Shown: positions 44,109 to 53,124 of the stretch, in pieces
How positions within the stretch are numbered: position 1 is the stretch's first letter
Layout: every line of letters begins with the position of its first letter
Origin: Clostridiaceae bacterium
GTDB lineage: Bacteria > Bacillota > Clostridia > Peptostreptococcales > Peptostreptococcaceae
NCBI GenBank assembly: GCA_902362365.1
Contig: CABIVQ010000002.1
Location: forward strand, 99,218 to 163,217
Length of the DNA: 64,000 bases
Direction of reading: 5' to 3'
Position numbers and translations under genes: made by a program
Notes under the pieces: model-generated
What the model was told of the DNA's origin: nothing
Database searches by the model: none
Seen by the model: only the letters and a program-made list of their open reading frames with translations

Positions 44109-45512
44109 TTAAACATTTACTTTCTGTACATCTTCTAAATTTTCTGTTTTGTACATTCCATCAAAGTCATCTTTTGATATATTATAATTTCTAAGTGCTA
44201 TAATACTTGCTAAATCACCTAATAATGGAGCTCCCAGATACATTCCTATTGTTACCCAGTAAAGTAATGTTGTAGGCTCTGCTCCAGATGTATAACCTGC
44301 TAATCCCATTAATATACCTACTATAGATGAACCAAATGCACTTATTAATTTATCTACAAAAGAGAATGTTGCTCCTATCAGCCCTGGAACAAACTTTCCT
44401 GTTCTGTATTTATGATAATCTATTATCTCTGCAATCATTGGATCTGTATTTTGAGAAGAAAATCTTCTAAATAATAAATTTAAAGACATTAATACTATAA
44501 ATACAGCAGTTAAATTACTACCAAATGGTCTTAGTAAAATTAATACAAGAGCTATCATAAAGTTTGCAATTGATCCCATTAAAAACGCATTCCTACATCC
44601 AAAACGTACTGCTATAGATCCAGCTACAAAAGCCCCTACTAAAGATATTGGTGTAGAAAAACCACTCACTATTGGTTGCAAATCTAAATTTTTAACAGCG
44701 TACATATAAAAATACATCATCGATCCACTAGATATTGTCATTGCAATTTTATCTGTAGATGCAGCAAGTATAAGCATTCTTAATGGTTTATTTAGTGTTA
44801 AAATCTCTTTATATTCCTTTAAAGTTGCTTTTTCTTTTTTCTTAATTCCCATGTTCTTATAAAACTCTGGTTTATCTGTTTTTGAAATAGCTATCATTCC
44901 ACCTATTAATAAAAATAAATGAAGAGATACTGCACCAATTATAATAGCTATCCATCCTTGTCTAGATTGCATACCCCCAAATTTACCTAATAATGGTACA
45001 ACACCTGATAACATTATAAATTGAAGCATTGTACTATAACATCCTCCTGCAATTCCAGAGATAGGTCTAAATTTTGGATTACTTGTAACAATCGATAATG
45101 CACATTTATTTACAGTTGTCATACAAGTATATCCAATTACCCAAATACTATAGCAAGCTAAAATCCAGATTAATCTATATCGTTGTGGTATACTAAAAGA
45201 TCCTATATATATAGCTGATGAACTAACTAACATAATAGCTGAACCTAACAATAGAAAAGGTCTAAATTTACCAAACTTTGTTTCTGTTCTATCTATTATG
45301 CTACCAATTATAGGATCTGTTATTCCATCAAATGCTCTCATAGCTGTCATCATAAATCCAACTACAACAGGATTTAAATTTAATGCTTCTGTACAAAATA
45401 CCATAAAAAATGACATGAATAAAAAGTTATATACATTTGATGATGCTGATCCTAAAGGAAACATTATAACTCTTAGTATATCTTTTTTTGAACTACTTTT
45501 TTGATTTTCCAT
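44109..45512 (-). CDS. GPH-family glycoside/hexuronide:cation symporter
   Basis: A 467-residue, 12-span major facilitator-like symporter of the MelB/GusB family. The first loop has AFDGITDPIIGSIIDRTETKFGKFRPF, in which DGITDP and GxxRP are hallmarks. Helix XI-XII has KLISAFGSSIVGILMGLAGY. It would import a glycoside with Na+ or H+ for the GH2 enzyme downstream. AAAAGGAG precedes the ATG. A weak minus-strand promoter may lie in 45513-45640; activation by the neighbouring AraC protein is likely. Confidence 0.9.
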   Translation of the reverse strand: MENQKSSSKKDILRVIMFPLGSASSNVYNFLFMSFFMVFCTEALNLNPVVVGFMMTAMRAFDGITDPIIGSIIDRTETKFGKFRPFLLLGSAIMLVSSSAIYIGSFSIPQRYRLIWILACYSIWVIGYTCMTTVNKCALSIVTSNPKFRPISGIAGGCYSTMLQFIMLSGVVPLLGKFGGMQSRQGWIAIIIGAVSLHLFLLIGGMIAISKTDKPEFYKNMGIKKKEKATLKEYKEILTLNKPLRMLILAASTDKIAMTISSGSMMYFYMYAVKNLDLQPIVSGFSTPISLVGAFVAGSIAVRFGCRNAFLMGSIANFMIALVLILLRPFGSNLTAVFIVLMSLNLLFRRFSSQNTDPMIAEIIDYHKYRTGKFVPGLIGATFSFVDKLISAFGSSIVGILMGLAGYTSGAEPTTLLYWVTIGMYLGAPLLGDLASIIALRNYNISKDDFDGMYKTENLEDVQKVNV

Positions 45513-45650
45513 AAAATCTCTCCTTTTATTTTGATTATTTTTTAACCATCTTTAGATTAACCTAATATAGAAATATTTTTTATAAATAAAATAAATATAA
45601 AACTGTCCATTTTTAAGATTATATTGTAGTTTTACTTTTTCAAAATAAAA

Positions 45651-45676
45651 GACCTATAATTTATTCATTATAGGTC
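45651..45676 (-). terminator. Terminator after AraC regulator
   Basis: A 10-bp stem GACCTATAAT with ATTATAGGTC and a 6-base loop, followed on the minus strand by TTTTATTTTG. It isolates the regulator from the symporter gene. Confidence 0.8.
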
Positions 45677-45688
45677 ACTGTATATTAT

Positions 45689-46717
45689 TTAAACTTCAAT
45701 AAAATTTTCCACTATCGTGTTTTGTTTTCTATATTCAAAAGGAGTAACATTATATTTATTTTTAAATTGACGGTAAAAATAAGACTCATTTAGGTAGCCA
45801 ACATCCTCCATTATATCGCTTATTTTTTTATCAGTTGTCCTTAACATTCTACCTGCTTCAATCATTCTAATATCTATCAATAAATCTTTAAAATTTTTTC
45901 CAAATTCTTTTTTCACTAAATTACTCAAATAATTCGGATGAAAGTGAAAATGTTCTGCTACCTTTAAAAGACTGGTATCTTTATATTCATTTTGTAAATA
46001 TTCCATTATATCTGCTTTTATTTTAGAATATTTTTTCTTTATTTTTATTTCTGAAGGTTTATTAAATACTCTTGATAGTTCAGTAAATAATAGCAATAAA
46101 CACCCATTAATTTTACTTTCACAACGTATACTATCAGAATAGTACTCACAAATTAAATTGATTAGTATACTTTCTAAAAAACTATTTTTTTCAATTTTAT
46201 GAATCATATATTTTTTTATTTTATTATCAGAATAAAAACTATTAATAATAAAATTAGAAATATAGTTGTCATCTGACAATAAATGCATAAATACAGAGTC
46301 AAATACCCTAGAAGTTAAAAGTATATTTATTACTAAATCGTTTTCACTTAAAGCTCTATTAGAATGTTTAACATTCTTATCCATAATACAAATATCATTT
46401 TTTTTCATGAGTATAATTTTACCATCTATCTCCATATACATTTCCCCTTCAAGTATATAAATGATTTCTATGTATTCATGCCGATGTTCTGGTATATCTA
46501 AATTACAATGTTTTTTTCTTATTTTAAATTTGCTTTTTCTTAATTTTTCATTCGGGTATGATGTATAATTTCCATCATCATCAAACTTTAAAATCAATCT
46601 CTCACTATCAAAAATTTTGTATCTGCCACTTTCATGTGCATTAATGAAATCTTCTTGATTTTTATCATAGTTATTTTCAAAAAAATCTTTTAGCTCTTCA
46701 TAATTTTTTATAATCAA
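45689..46717 (-). CDS. AraC-family transcriptional regulator
   Basis: A 342-residue regulator. An N-terminal cupin domain carries IPEHRHEYIEIIYILEGEMY and GKIILMKKNDICIM. Two helix-turn-helix motifs lie at the C terminus (LLKVAEHFHFHPNYLSNLVKK and ISDIMEDVGYLNESYFYRQFK). It probably senses the sugar handled by the GPH/GH2 pair downstream on the same strand. It starts with TTG at 46717, eight bases after GAGG. Its own terminator suggests separate transcription. Confidence 0.87.
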   Translation of the reverse strand: MIIKNYEELKDFFENNYDKNQEDFINAHESGRYKIFDSERLILKFDDDGNYTSYPNEKLRKSKFKIRKKHCNLDIPEHRHEYIEIIYILEGEMYMEIDGKIILMKKNDICIMDKNVKHSNRALSENDLVINILLTSRVFDSVFMHLLSDDNYISNFIINSFYSDNKIKKYMIHKIEKNSFLESILINLICEYYSDSIRCESKINGCLLLLFTELSRVFNKPSEIKIKKKYSKIKADIMEYLQNEYKDTSLLKVAEHFHFHPNYLSNLVKKEFGKNFKDLLIDIRMIEAGRMLRTTDKKISDIMEDVGYLNESYFYRQFKNKYNVTPFEYRKQNTIVENFIEV

Positions 46718-46869
46718 TTTTCCATCCTCTATACTCTCCCAAAATATTACAACTTAATTTATAAGCTATATCCATGTCTCATTATATTTAATTTAAACAT
46801 AAATTGTCAAACTTTAAGGATTATGCATAAATAATTAAAATATTAATTATTTGTATAAATTTACAGATT

Positions 46870-46980
46870 GTTTTATATTTCTAATTCTACATTTCTATTT
46901 CAAATCCTACTTACATAATTTCTATTAGATTTATTTATAATTCTTTTAGTGGATTGTAATATAAATTAAGATGATCAATT
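46870..46980. repeat. 111-bp direct repeat, copy B
   Basis: The second copy of the element at 40973-41083, in the same orientation. The two copies bound a 5.8-kb interval with the GH2 cassette. Copy B overlaps the 3' end of the decayed CarD-like gene. Confidence 0.85.
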
Positions 46981-47152
46981 TCATAAATACATTTATACCT
47001 ACAGATCTAAATCTCTTTCCACCTTGTTAAACAGTTTTAAGAATATAATATACTTTATCAATATTTATTCTTGATATACTTGGTACTCCTATATCTTCTA
47101 CTTTACATACTCCATTGCTCCCATATATAATAAGTTCTCCTATTTCATACAT
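46973..47152 (-). pseudogene. Truncated CarD-like transcription factor
   Basis: From ATG 47152, with AGAGGCGG upstream, the frame reads MYEIGELIIYGSNGVCKVED, then YYILKTV and a TAA at 47027. Beyond the stop the same frame continues QGGKRFRSV and NVFMKLI. These match the following part of CarD/CdnL-like RNA polymerase-interaction domains (YQGG...VFMRPV). The stop replaces the expected Tyr codon. The rest of the protein is missing, so the gene is inactive. Confidence 0.6.
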
Positions 47153-47168
47153 ATAAAAATACCGCCTC

Positions 47169-47288
47169 TTATAATTTAATAATATCTTCTATTATAAGGT
47201 TATCATATTTTTCACATCGAATGTAAGCATGATTTTTTAACGAATTTATATAATTTAATTTATTTGCCTCAACTTTCAATTCCCACAT
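47169..47288 (-). CDS. Small open frame, 39 residues
   Basis: ATG 47288 with AAGGTAG upstream gives MWELKVEANKLNYINSLKNH and ends NLIIEDIIKL. It is unrecognised. It lies 16 bases upstream of the CarD-like remnant, as in a two-gene unit. It may itself be a fragment of a larger lost gene. Confidence 0.35.
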   Translation of the reverse strand: MWELKVEANKLNYINSLKNHAYIRCEKYDNLIIEDIIKL

Positions 47289-47424
47289 CCATATCTACCT
47301 TAATTTAAATATTAACTTTATATATTATTAATATAAAGTAATTAAATTTTTGTATATATTAAAATTATACTGAATTGTTTATAATATAATAAGTAAATAA
47401 ACTAAAACTAAGGATGGTAATAGA

Positions 47425-48045
47425 ATGTCAAAAAAAGGATTTTTAGCAAGTATACTTGCTGGTGCACTAGCTTTAGTAGGATGCTCTTCAAACAATAACA
47501 ATGTAGATGAAGTTAGAACACCACCTAAAGAACTCCCTGTAGCAACAATAGAATTTAAGGACTTTGGTAGTGTTGATATTGAGCTTTATCCTCATATAGC
47601 GCCAAATACTGTAAATAACTTTATCTCACTAGCAAATAGTGGATTCTACGATGGTCTTACTTTCCATAGAATTATAAAAGACTTTATGATTCAAGGTGGA
47701 GACCCTGATGGAACAGGAATGGGTGGTCCTGGATATAGCATTAAAGGAGAGTTTACTAATAATAAGTTTGAAAATGATTTAGCTCATACTGAAGGTGTAA
47801 TTTCTATGGCTAGAAGTCAAAGTAAGAATAGTGCTGGCAGTCAATTCTTTATAGTAACTAAGGATGCGCCTCATTTAGATGGTCAGTATGCTTCTTTTGG
47901 AAAAGTAATAAATGGAATGGATATTATCCATGAAATAGAAAATGTTGAAACAGATGGAAATGATAAACCTATTAAAAATGTTATAATTGAATCTGTAAAG
48001 GTTGATACTAAAGGCATAGATTATAAAGAACCAGATAAAATGTAA
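47425..48045 (+). CDS. Cyclophilin-type peptidyl-prolyl isomerase lipoprotein
   Basis: A 206-residue lipoprotein whose signal peptide ends in LVGC with lipidated Cys20. A short Asn-rich linker precedes a bacterial cyclophilin domain: NNFISLANSGFYDGLTFHRII, FMIQGGDPDGTGMGGPGY, ARSQSKNSAGSQFFI. The active-site Arg (HRI) and Gln/Phe residues are present. It probably folds proteins outside the membrane. AAGGATGG precedes the ATG. Monocistronic. Confidence 0.92.
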   Translation: MSKKGFLASILAGALALVGCSSNNNNVDEVRTPPKELPVATIEFKDFGSVDIELYPHIAPNTVNNFISLANSGFYDGLTFHRIIKDFMIQGGDPDGTGMGGPGYSIKGEFTNNKFENDLAHTEGVISMARSQSKNSAGSQFFIVTKDAPHLDGQYASFGKVINGMDIIHEIENVETDGNDKPIKNVIIESVKVDTKGIDYKEPDKM

Positions 48046-48060
48046 TTATTTTCTTGATAA

Positions 48061-48110
48061 AAAAAGAAGCTACAACCATATCTTTTATGAATATAGTTGT
48101 GGCTTCTTTT
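48061..48110. terminator. Bidirectional terminator
   Basis: An imperfect stem pairing AAAAAGAAGC-t-ACAAC-c-ATAT with ATAT-a-GTTGT-g-GCTTCTTTT, with T-rich tails both ways. It serves the convergent cyclophilin and aldolase genes. Confidence 0.8.
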
Positions 48111-48936
48111 ATTTTTCATAAAGAAACTCTTGTGAAAGTTTTACATTAAAATCTTTTGCTAATTCTTTAAAGTTATTTGGTGTAATAGTCTGTAGCTTAT
48201 TCCTTCTTATAGATAGTACTTTAACCAAAATTTCAGCAGATTTTTCTACAGTATCAGCTAGACCAAAAGTTAAATCAAAATCCTCTCCGGAACAAAAAAT
48301 TCCATGATGAGACCAAATAGCAACATCATACTTTTCCATTAATTCCGAAGTAGCTATAGCAATTTTTTCGCCCCCTGGAACCATCCAACCAACTATCCCT
48401 ATACCATCTGGAAATACTACTGGACACTCTGTTGCTATTTCCCAAAGTTCTCTTGTAAATACCTTACTATCTAATGGTAACACAAATGTTAGTGCAATAA
48501 TATTTGTAGTATGACAGTGATATATAACTCTATGTTTACCGTTAGTAACCCTTTTTTTAACTGAATGATTTAAAAGATGTGATGGAAGCTCACTTGTTGG
48601 TCTACCTCCATCAGTTAGTCCCCACACTACACGATACTCTTCTCCAGTACCATCAATTTGAATTATTGTAATATTCTCCTCTGGATTAATTATTACATTT
48701 CTAAAGTACTTACCACTGCCTGTTACTAAAAAAAATTCATTAGCTAGATTGGGTACTTTAGCTCCAATTTTTTCAAACTCATTAGTAAAATTTAAACTAT
48801 CCTTTATTAATTCTACTTCATCTGATTTTAATCTATATGATAGATTTCCACCATTTCGCTCATGCCATCCTTGTAAAAATCCGTCATTACACATACGAAT
48901 AAATCCATCTACAAAATTCATTTCTAATATATCCAT
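48109..48936 (-). CDS. rhaD: Rhamnulose-1-phosphate aldolase
   Basis: A 275-residue class II aldolase splitting L-rhamnulose-1-phosphate to DHAP and L-lactaldehyde. Metal-binding histidines lie in YHCHTTNIIAL and WSHHGIFCSG; the catalytic Glu is in TSELPSHLLNH. The N terminus (GWHERNGGNLSYRL) is typical of RhaD. It is 120 bases after fucP, beyond a hairpin, on the same strand. No rhamnose isomerase gene is in the window. It may add rhamnose capacity or be fed by the RhaB-type kinase in the operon. Confidence 0.9.
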   Translation of the reverse strand: MDILEMNFVDGFIRMCNDGFLQGWHERNGGNLSYRLKSDEVELIKDSLNFTNEFEKIGAKVPNLANEFFLVTGSGKYFRNVIINPEENITIIQIDGTGEEYRVVWGLTDGGRPTSELPSHLLNHSVKKRVTNGKHRVIYHCHTTNIIALTFVLPLDSKVFTRELWEIATECPVVFPDGIGIVGWMVPGGEKIAIATSELMEKYDVAIWSHHGIFCSGEDFDLTFGLADTVEKSAEILVKVLSIRRNKLQTITPNNFKELAKDFNVKLSQEFLYEK

Positions 48937-48989
48937 TAATGCCCCACCTTTTGCTAAATAATTTTTAATTATAACCTTTAATAATTAAA

Positions 48990-49025
48990 AAGCATCTTAT
49001 CTAATTATTACTTAATAAGATGCTT
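48990..49025 (-). terminator. Hairpin between fucP and rhaD
   Basis: Arms AAGCATCTTAT (48990-49000) and ATAAGATGCTT (49015-49025). On the minus strand the downstream sequence is TTTAATTAT. It would end or attenuate the fuc transcript before rhaD. Confidence 0.7.
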
Positions 49026-49057
49026 AAGATTAAATCTATAATATTATATCCCTATAT

Positions 49058-50401
49058 TTAAGCAGATTTCTTAGTTCTGAAACAAATTGAGTATAAAAGT
49101 ACTACTGCAAAGCAAATTGCGGGAACTAAAAACGATGAACGAATAGCAGCTTCTGCTCCAGTAAACATTGGTACAATGCTAGATAATTTACCATTATCTA
49201 TAAGACTTCCCATATATGGTGTTATAACTGCCCCACCAAGTATTGCCATTATAAGTCCTGCTGCTCCTACTTTTACTTCTTCTCCTAAGTCCTTAAGCGC
49301 TATACCATAGATTGTTGGGAACATTAACGACATACATGCTGATATTGCAACTAAGCACCAAACAGATTGATTTGTTGGTAAGTATATTGTTCCTAAACTA
49401 AATGTGATTCCTCCTGTAGCAAATATTGCCATCATTATTGCTGGATCTATATATTTCATAAGAGCTGTACATATCCAACGGCATACTATGAATGAAACCA
49501 TTGCTATAAGGTAATATTGAGCTGCTGCAGCTTCATTTAACCCAAGAGTTGTCATTACATATTGTATAGTCCAAGTCCATACAGCTATTTGAAGCCCTAC
49601 ATAGAAGAATTGAGCAACTACTCCAAAAGCATAACGAGGTATTTTTACAAGCTTCTTAATTGATTCTAGTATATTAAGAGCTCCTGATTCATCTTTTTCA
49701 GAATCCTTACTCTTCTTAAAGAAGCACCAAATAATAATTGCAATTGCTACTAATCCAACATATGGAACACATACCCATAACAATTCATTGCTACGTATAG
49801 CACTTAATGACTCTGGACTCATCGCTATACGTTCTTCATATGTTGCTGGATTTAAGTTACTTAATATTAAATATTTAGCAAGTATAATACCTGTTAAAGA
49901 TCCTATTGGGTTAAAAGCTTGAGCTAGATTAAGACGACGTACACTAGTAGATTCATCGCCTAATGAAATTACATATGGATTACAAGTTGTTTCTAATATA
50001 GAAAGGCCTCCTGCTAATACAAATACTGATACTAAGAATAGATTAAAGTTTTGTAACATTGCAGCTGGAATATATCCCATAGCTCCTACTATATATAATC
50101 CTAGTCCAACTAATACACCATGTCTGTATGAATATTTTTTTATTAAAATTGCTGCTGGTAAAGCAAGTACAGCATATGATCCATAGAATGCAACTTGAGT
50201 TAAAGAAGCATCTGCTGCTTCTAACATAAATATCCTTCCAAATGCAGGTACTAGATTGTCAGTCATATTATTTAACAGACCCCAAAGAATAAAGCATGAT
50301 ATAAGCATTACAAAATGAACTATATATTGTTTCGGCACGATTGGAGTTTTATCACTGTTTTTTGTTCCACTTCTTGCAGCACTTTTTATATTCTCTCCCA
50401 T
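49058..50401 (-). CDS. fucP: L-fucose:proton symporter
   Basis: A 447-residue, 12-span MFS permease of the FucP branch. Landmarks are FILWGLLNNMTDNLVPAF in helix I, with the N-N-x-T-D motif, LETTCNPYVISLGDES, and LAQAFNPIGSLTG. AAGGGGG precedes the ATG. It brings in L-fucose for FucI. Between fucA and the rhaD gene. Confidence 0.94.
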   Translation of the reverse strand: MGENIKSAARSGTKNSDKTPIVPKQYIVHFVMLISCFILWGLLNNMTDNLVPAFGRIFMLEAADASLTQVAFYGSYAVLALPAAILIKKYSYRHGVLVGLGLYIVGAMGYIPAAMLQNFNLFLVSVFVLAGGLSILETTCNPYVISLGDESTSVRRLNLAQAFNPIGSLTGIILAKYLILSNLNPATYEERIAMSPESLSAIRSNELLWVCVPYVGLVAIAIIIWCFFKKSKDSEKDESGALNILESIKKLVKIPRYAFGVVAQFFYVGLQIAVWTWTIQYVMTTLGLNEAAAAQYYLIAMVSFIVCRWICTALMKYIDPAIMMAIFATGGITFSLGTIYLPTNQSVWCLVAISACMSLMFPTIYGIALKDLGEEVKVGAAGLIMAILGGAVITPYMGSLIDNGKLSSIVPMFTGAEAAIRSSFLVPAICFAVVLLYSICFRTKKSA

Positions 50402-50438
50402 ATTAAGTATATCCCCCTTATTTATAGATACTAAAAAT

Positions 50439-51143
50439 TTATTTTTCTTTTCTATAACGTTTAAAACCTGGATGTCTTCCTGTTACTCCATAACCTTCTC
50501 TCATTCCTATTAATCTATCTATATTATTTCTAGAAATTTCTTTCTCCCCACCTAATAAATGTGCTGTTAAGCTTATTTTAGCATATAATTCTAAAGTTTC
50601 CATTCTGTAGTAAGCTGTTATTAAATCTGATCCAACAGTCAATGCACCATGATTTTCTAATAATAAAACATCATGTTCTTGTAAATATGGTGCTATAGCA
50701 TCTGGAACCTCATATGTAGATGGTGTTCCATATGGTGTTACTGGTATAGATCCAATTGCTATTACAGTTTCTATCATTGTATATCTATCTAAATCAAGAT
50801 GAGCTACTGCAAACCCTGTTGCTGTAGGTGGATGTGCATGAACTACAGCTCCTACATCTTCCCTTTCTTTATAACATCTTAAGTGCATCTTTATTTCTGA
50901 AGAAGGTTTTGCTCCCTCTGGCCCATCTAATACATTCCCATTAGCATCTATATGAACTAATTTTTCCGGTGTTATAAAGCTTTTACTTATTCCCGTTGGT
51001 GTTGCTAAAAAAGTTCCATCGTCTAGTTTTACACTTACATTTCCATCATTAGCTGCTACCCATCCTAATTGCCACATCTTATGACATACATCACATATTT
51101 GTGCTCTTACTTCCATATATTCTAAAGTTTTAGTACATTCCAT
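50439..51143 (-). CDS. fucA: L-fuculose-1-phosphate aldolase
   Basis: A 234-residue zinc aldolase that splits L-fuculose-1-phosphate into DHAP and L-lactaldehyde. The catalytic Glu is in KPSSEIKMHLR. Zinc His residues lie in VVHAHPPTATG and LLLENHGALT. NDGNVSVKL and TPTGISKSF bind phosphate. GGAGGG precedes the ATG. It lies 25 bases after fucU. Confidence 0.93.
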   Translation of the reverse strand: MECTKTLEYMEVRAQICDVCHKMWQLGWVAANDGNVSVKLDDGTFLATPTGISKSFITPEKLVHIDANGNVLDGPEGAKPSSEIKMHLRCYKEREDVGAVVHAHPPTATGFAVAHLDLDRYTMIETVIAIGSIPVTPYGTPSTYEVPDAIAPYLQEHDVLLLENHGALTVGSDLITAYYRMETLELYAKISLTAHLLGGEKEISRNNIDRLIGMREGYGVTGRHPGFKRYRKEK

Positions 51144-51168
51144 AAATTTCCCTCCGATAATAAAATCA

Positions 51169-51609
51169 CTAGTCTACTACTACACCTTTTTGTAATATAA
51201 CATTTGCATATAATGCTTTTTCTCCAGTCGCTATTATTGCATATGCTTTTTTTGACTCTTCATAAAAAGCAAATCTTTCTATATTACCTACAGCTTCATC
51301 ACCACGATTATCATATTTACTTACTATTTCTTTATAAGTATCCCATATTGGTGTTTCCACTGTATCTCCTGGTACAACTTCCATAAGATTGACTGGTTTT
51401 TCTATATAAGTATCTAGTGGAAATACCTCCAATATGGCTTCTAACAATTCTGGTATACCGTGTCCATCACAACGAATTACTATACAATCTTTCCCCATAC
51501 TTTCTGCTGGGAAGTTTCCATCTGATAAAACAATTCGATCACTATGCCCCATTTCACATAATACTTTTAATAACTCTGGAGACAAGATTTGTGGTATCCC
51601 TTTTAACAT
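51169..51609 (-). CDS. fucU: L-fucose mutarotase
   Basis: A 146-residue RbsD/FucU-family enzyme interconverting fucose anomers. The active-site segment is LCEMGHSDRIVLSDGNFPA with the catalytic His; IRCDGHGIPELLEAIL and the aromatic ERFAFYEESKKAYAI follow. Its ATG lies 7 bases inside the end of the kinase gene, with AAGGAGG in that gene, so translation is coupled. Confidence 0.94.
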   Translation of the reverse strand: MLKGIPQILSPELLKVLCEMGHSDRIVLSDGNFPAESMGKDCIVIRCDGHGIPELLEAILEVFPLDTYIEKPVNLMEVVPGDTVETPIWDTYKEIVSKYDNRGDEAVGNIERFAFYEESKKAYAIIATGEKALYANVILQKGVVVD

Positions 51610-53105
51610 GATACTACCTCCTTAGCCTTAATAATTTTATTAAATCTTTCATATGCTCTTTCCCAAAGCATTGTATCTTTTGGTGAATATCTATCTATTT
51701 CCTGAGAATTATTTATAATTTTACGAGCATCTTTTAAATCTTTTATTTCACCTGTCGCCATTAGCTGCACTGCTATATTACCTAACACAGTAGCTTCAAC
51801 CGGCCCTGCTGACACATATGTTCTGCATGCATTTGCAGTCATTTGGCAAAGCAATTTACTTTGTATTCCTCCGCCAACCATATATATTGTTGAATAAGTC
51901 TTACTTGTACAATCTTCTATTTCTTCTAAAGCAGTTCTATATTTTAATGCTAAACTTTCATTAATACATCTTACTATTTCAGCTTCACTTCTTGGCACTG
52001 GTTGATTAGTTTTTGCACAGTATTCTCTTATCCTATCAGGTACATTACCTGCTGGTGTAAATACAGGATCATCAGGGTCTATAAACGATCTAAAAGGTTC
52101 TGCATCTTTAGCCATATCCTCTAACTGTGAAAAACTAAATTCTTTTCCTTCTCTTGCCCACTGTCTCTTACTTTCTTGAACTAACCATAATCCAATTATA
52201 TTCTTTAAGAACGATGCCTTATTTTCACAAGCACCTTCATTAGTTATATTATAGTTATATGATTTTTCATTTATTATTGGATTATTAAGCTCTGTTCCAA
52301 GTAATGACCATGTTCCACAACTTAAAAATACAAAATCATTTTCTTGTGTTGGTACTGAAACTAAAGCACTTTGAGTATCATGTCCAGCTACTGCTATAAC
52401 ATCACACATATCTATTTTCAACTCTTCACTTATATCTTCAGATATCTTTCCAATTATAGTTCCACTTGGTACTATTTCCGTAAATATATTTTTAGGTATA
52501 TCAAGAGAATCTATCACTCTTTCAGACCAAACTCTATTTTTAGCATCAAATAATTGAGTAGTTGATGCTATTGAATTTTCTGTTAATTTTTTTCCTGTTA
52601 ACATGTAATTAAATAGGTCTGGCATTAGAAGCATCACATCTGCTTTTTCAAGCAGATGTGATCTTTTTTCTTTTAGTGATAGTAATTGAAAGGCAGTGTT
52701 TATCTCCATAAACTGATTTCCAGTTATCTGATAAAACTCATTTTTAGATATTTTTTCAAAGCTTTTTTCTAACATTCCAGCGGTTCTTCCATCTCTATAA
52801 TGTATTGGGTTCTCTATTAGTTGACCATATTCATCTAATAATGCAAAGTCTACTCCCCAAGTATCAATTCCGATGCTGTCTATTTTCCCATAAACTTTAG
52901 ACTTAATTAAACTTTGTTTTATTTCAAAGAATAATCTAAGTACATCCCAGTACATTGTTCCACCAACAATTACAGGATCATTAGAAAATCTATGCACTTC
53001 TTCTATATGAATTCTTTCTCCATCAAAACTTCCAAGCATTGCCCTTCCGCTAGAAGCTCCAAAGTCAAAAGCTAAAACTTTTTTATCTAAATTTTTCTTT
53101 TCCAT
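51603..53105 (-). CDS. rhaB: Rhamnulokinase-family sugar kinase (acting as fuculokinase)
   Basis: A 500-residue FGGY kinase. Residues VLAFDFGASSGRAMLG, EEVHRFSNDPV and YWDVLRLFFEIK match rhamnulokinase (RhaB). The classical FucK starts differently. GIDTWGVDFALLD and AVAGHDTQSAL are FGGY signatures. In this operon it most likely phosphorylates L-fuculose, and possibly L-rhamnulose. I start at ATG 53105, five bases after AAGGTGG; the GTG at 53114 overlaps that site. It lies between fucI and fucU. Confidence 0.85.
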   Translation of the reverse strand: MEKKNLDKKVLAFDFGASSGRAMLGSFDGERIHIEEVHRFSNDPVIVGGTMYWDVLRLFFEIKQSLIKSKVYGKIDSIGIDTWGVDFALLDEYGQLIENPIHYRDGRTAGMLEKSFEKISKNEFYQITGNQFMEINTAFQLLSLKEKRSHLLEKADVMLLMPDLFNYMLTGKKLTENSIASTTQLFDAKNRVWSERVIDSLDIPKNIFTEIVPSGTIIGKISEDISEELKIDMCDVIAVAGHDTQSALVSVPTQENDFVFLSCGTWSLLGTELNNPIINEKSYNYNITNEGACENKASFLKNIIGLWLVQESKRQWAREGKEFSFSQLEDMAKDAEPFRSFIDPDDPVFTPAGNVPDRIREYCAKTNQPVPRSEAEIVRCINESLALKYRTALEEIEDCTSKTYSTIYMVGGGIQSKLLCQMTANACRTYVSAGPVEATVLGNIAVQLMATGEIKDLKDARKIINNSQEIDRYSPKDTMLWERAYERFNKIIKAKEVVSC

Positions 53106-53124
53106 ACTATCCACCTTCTATTGA

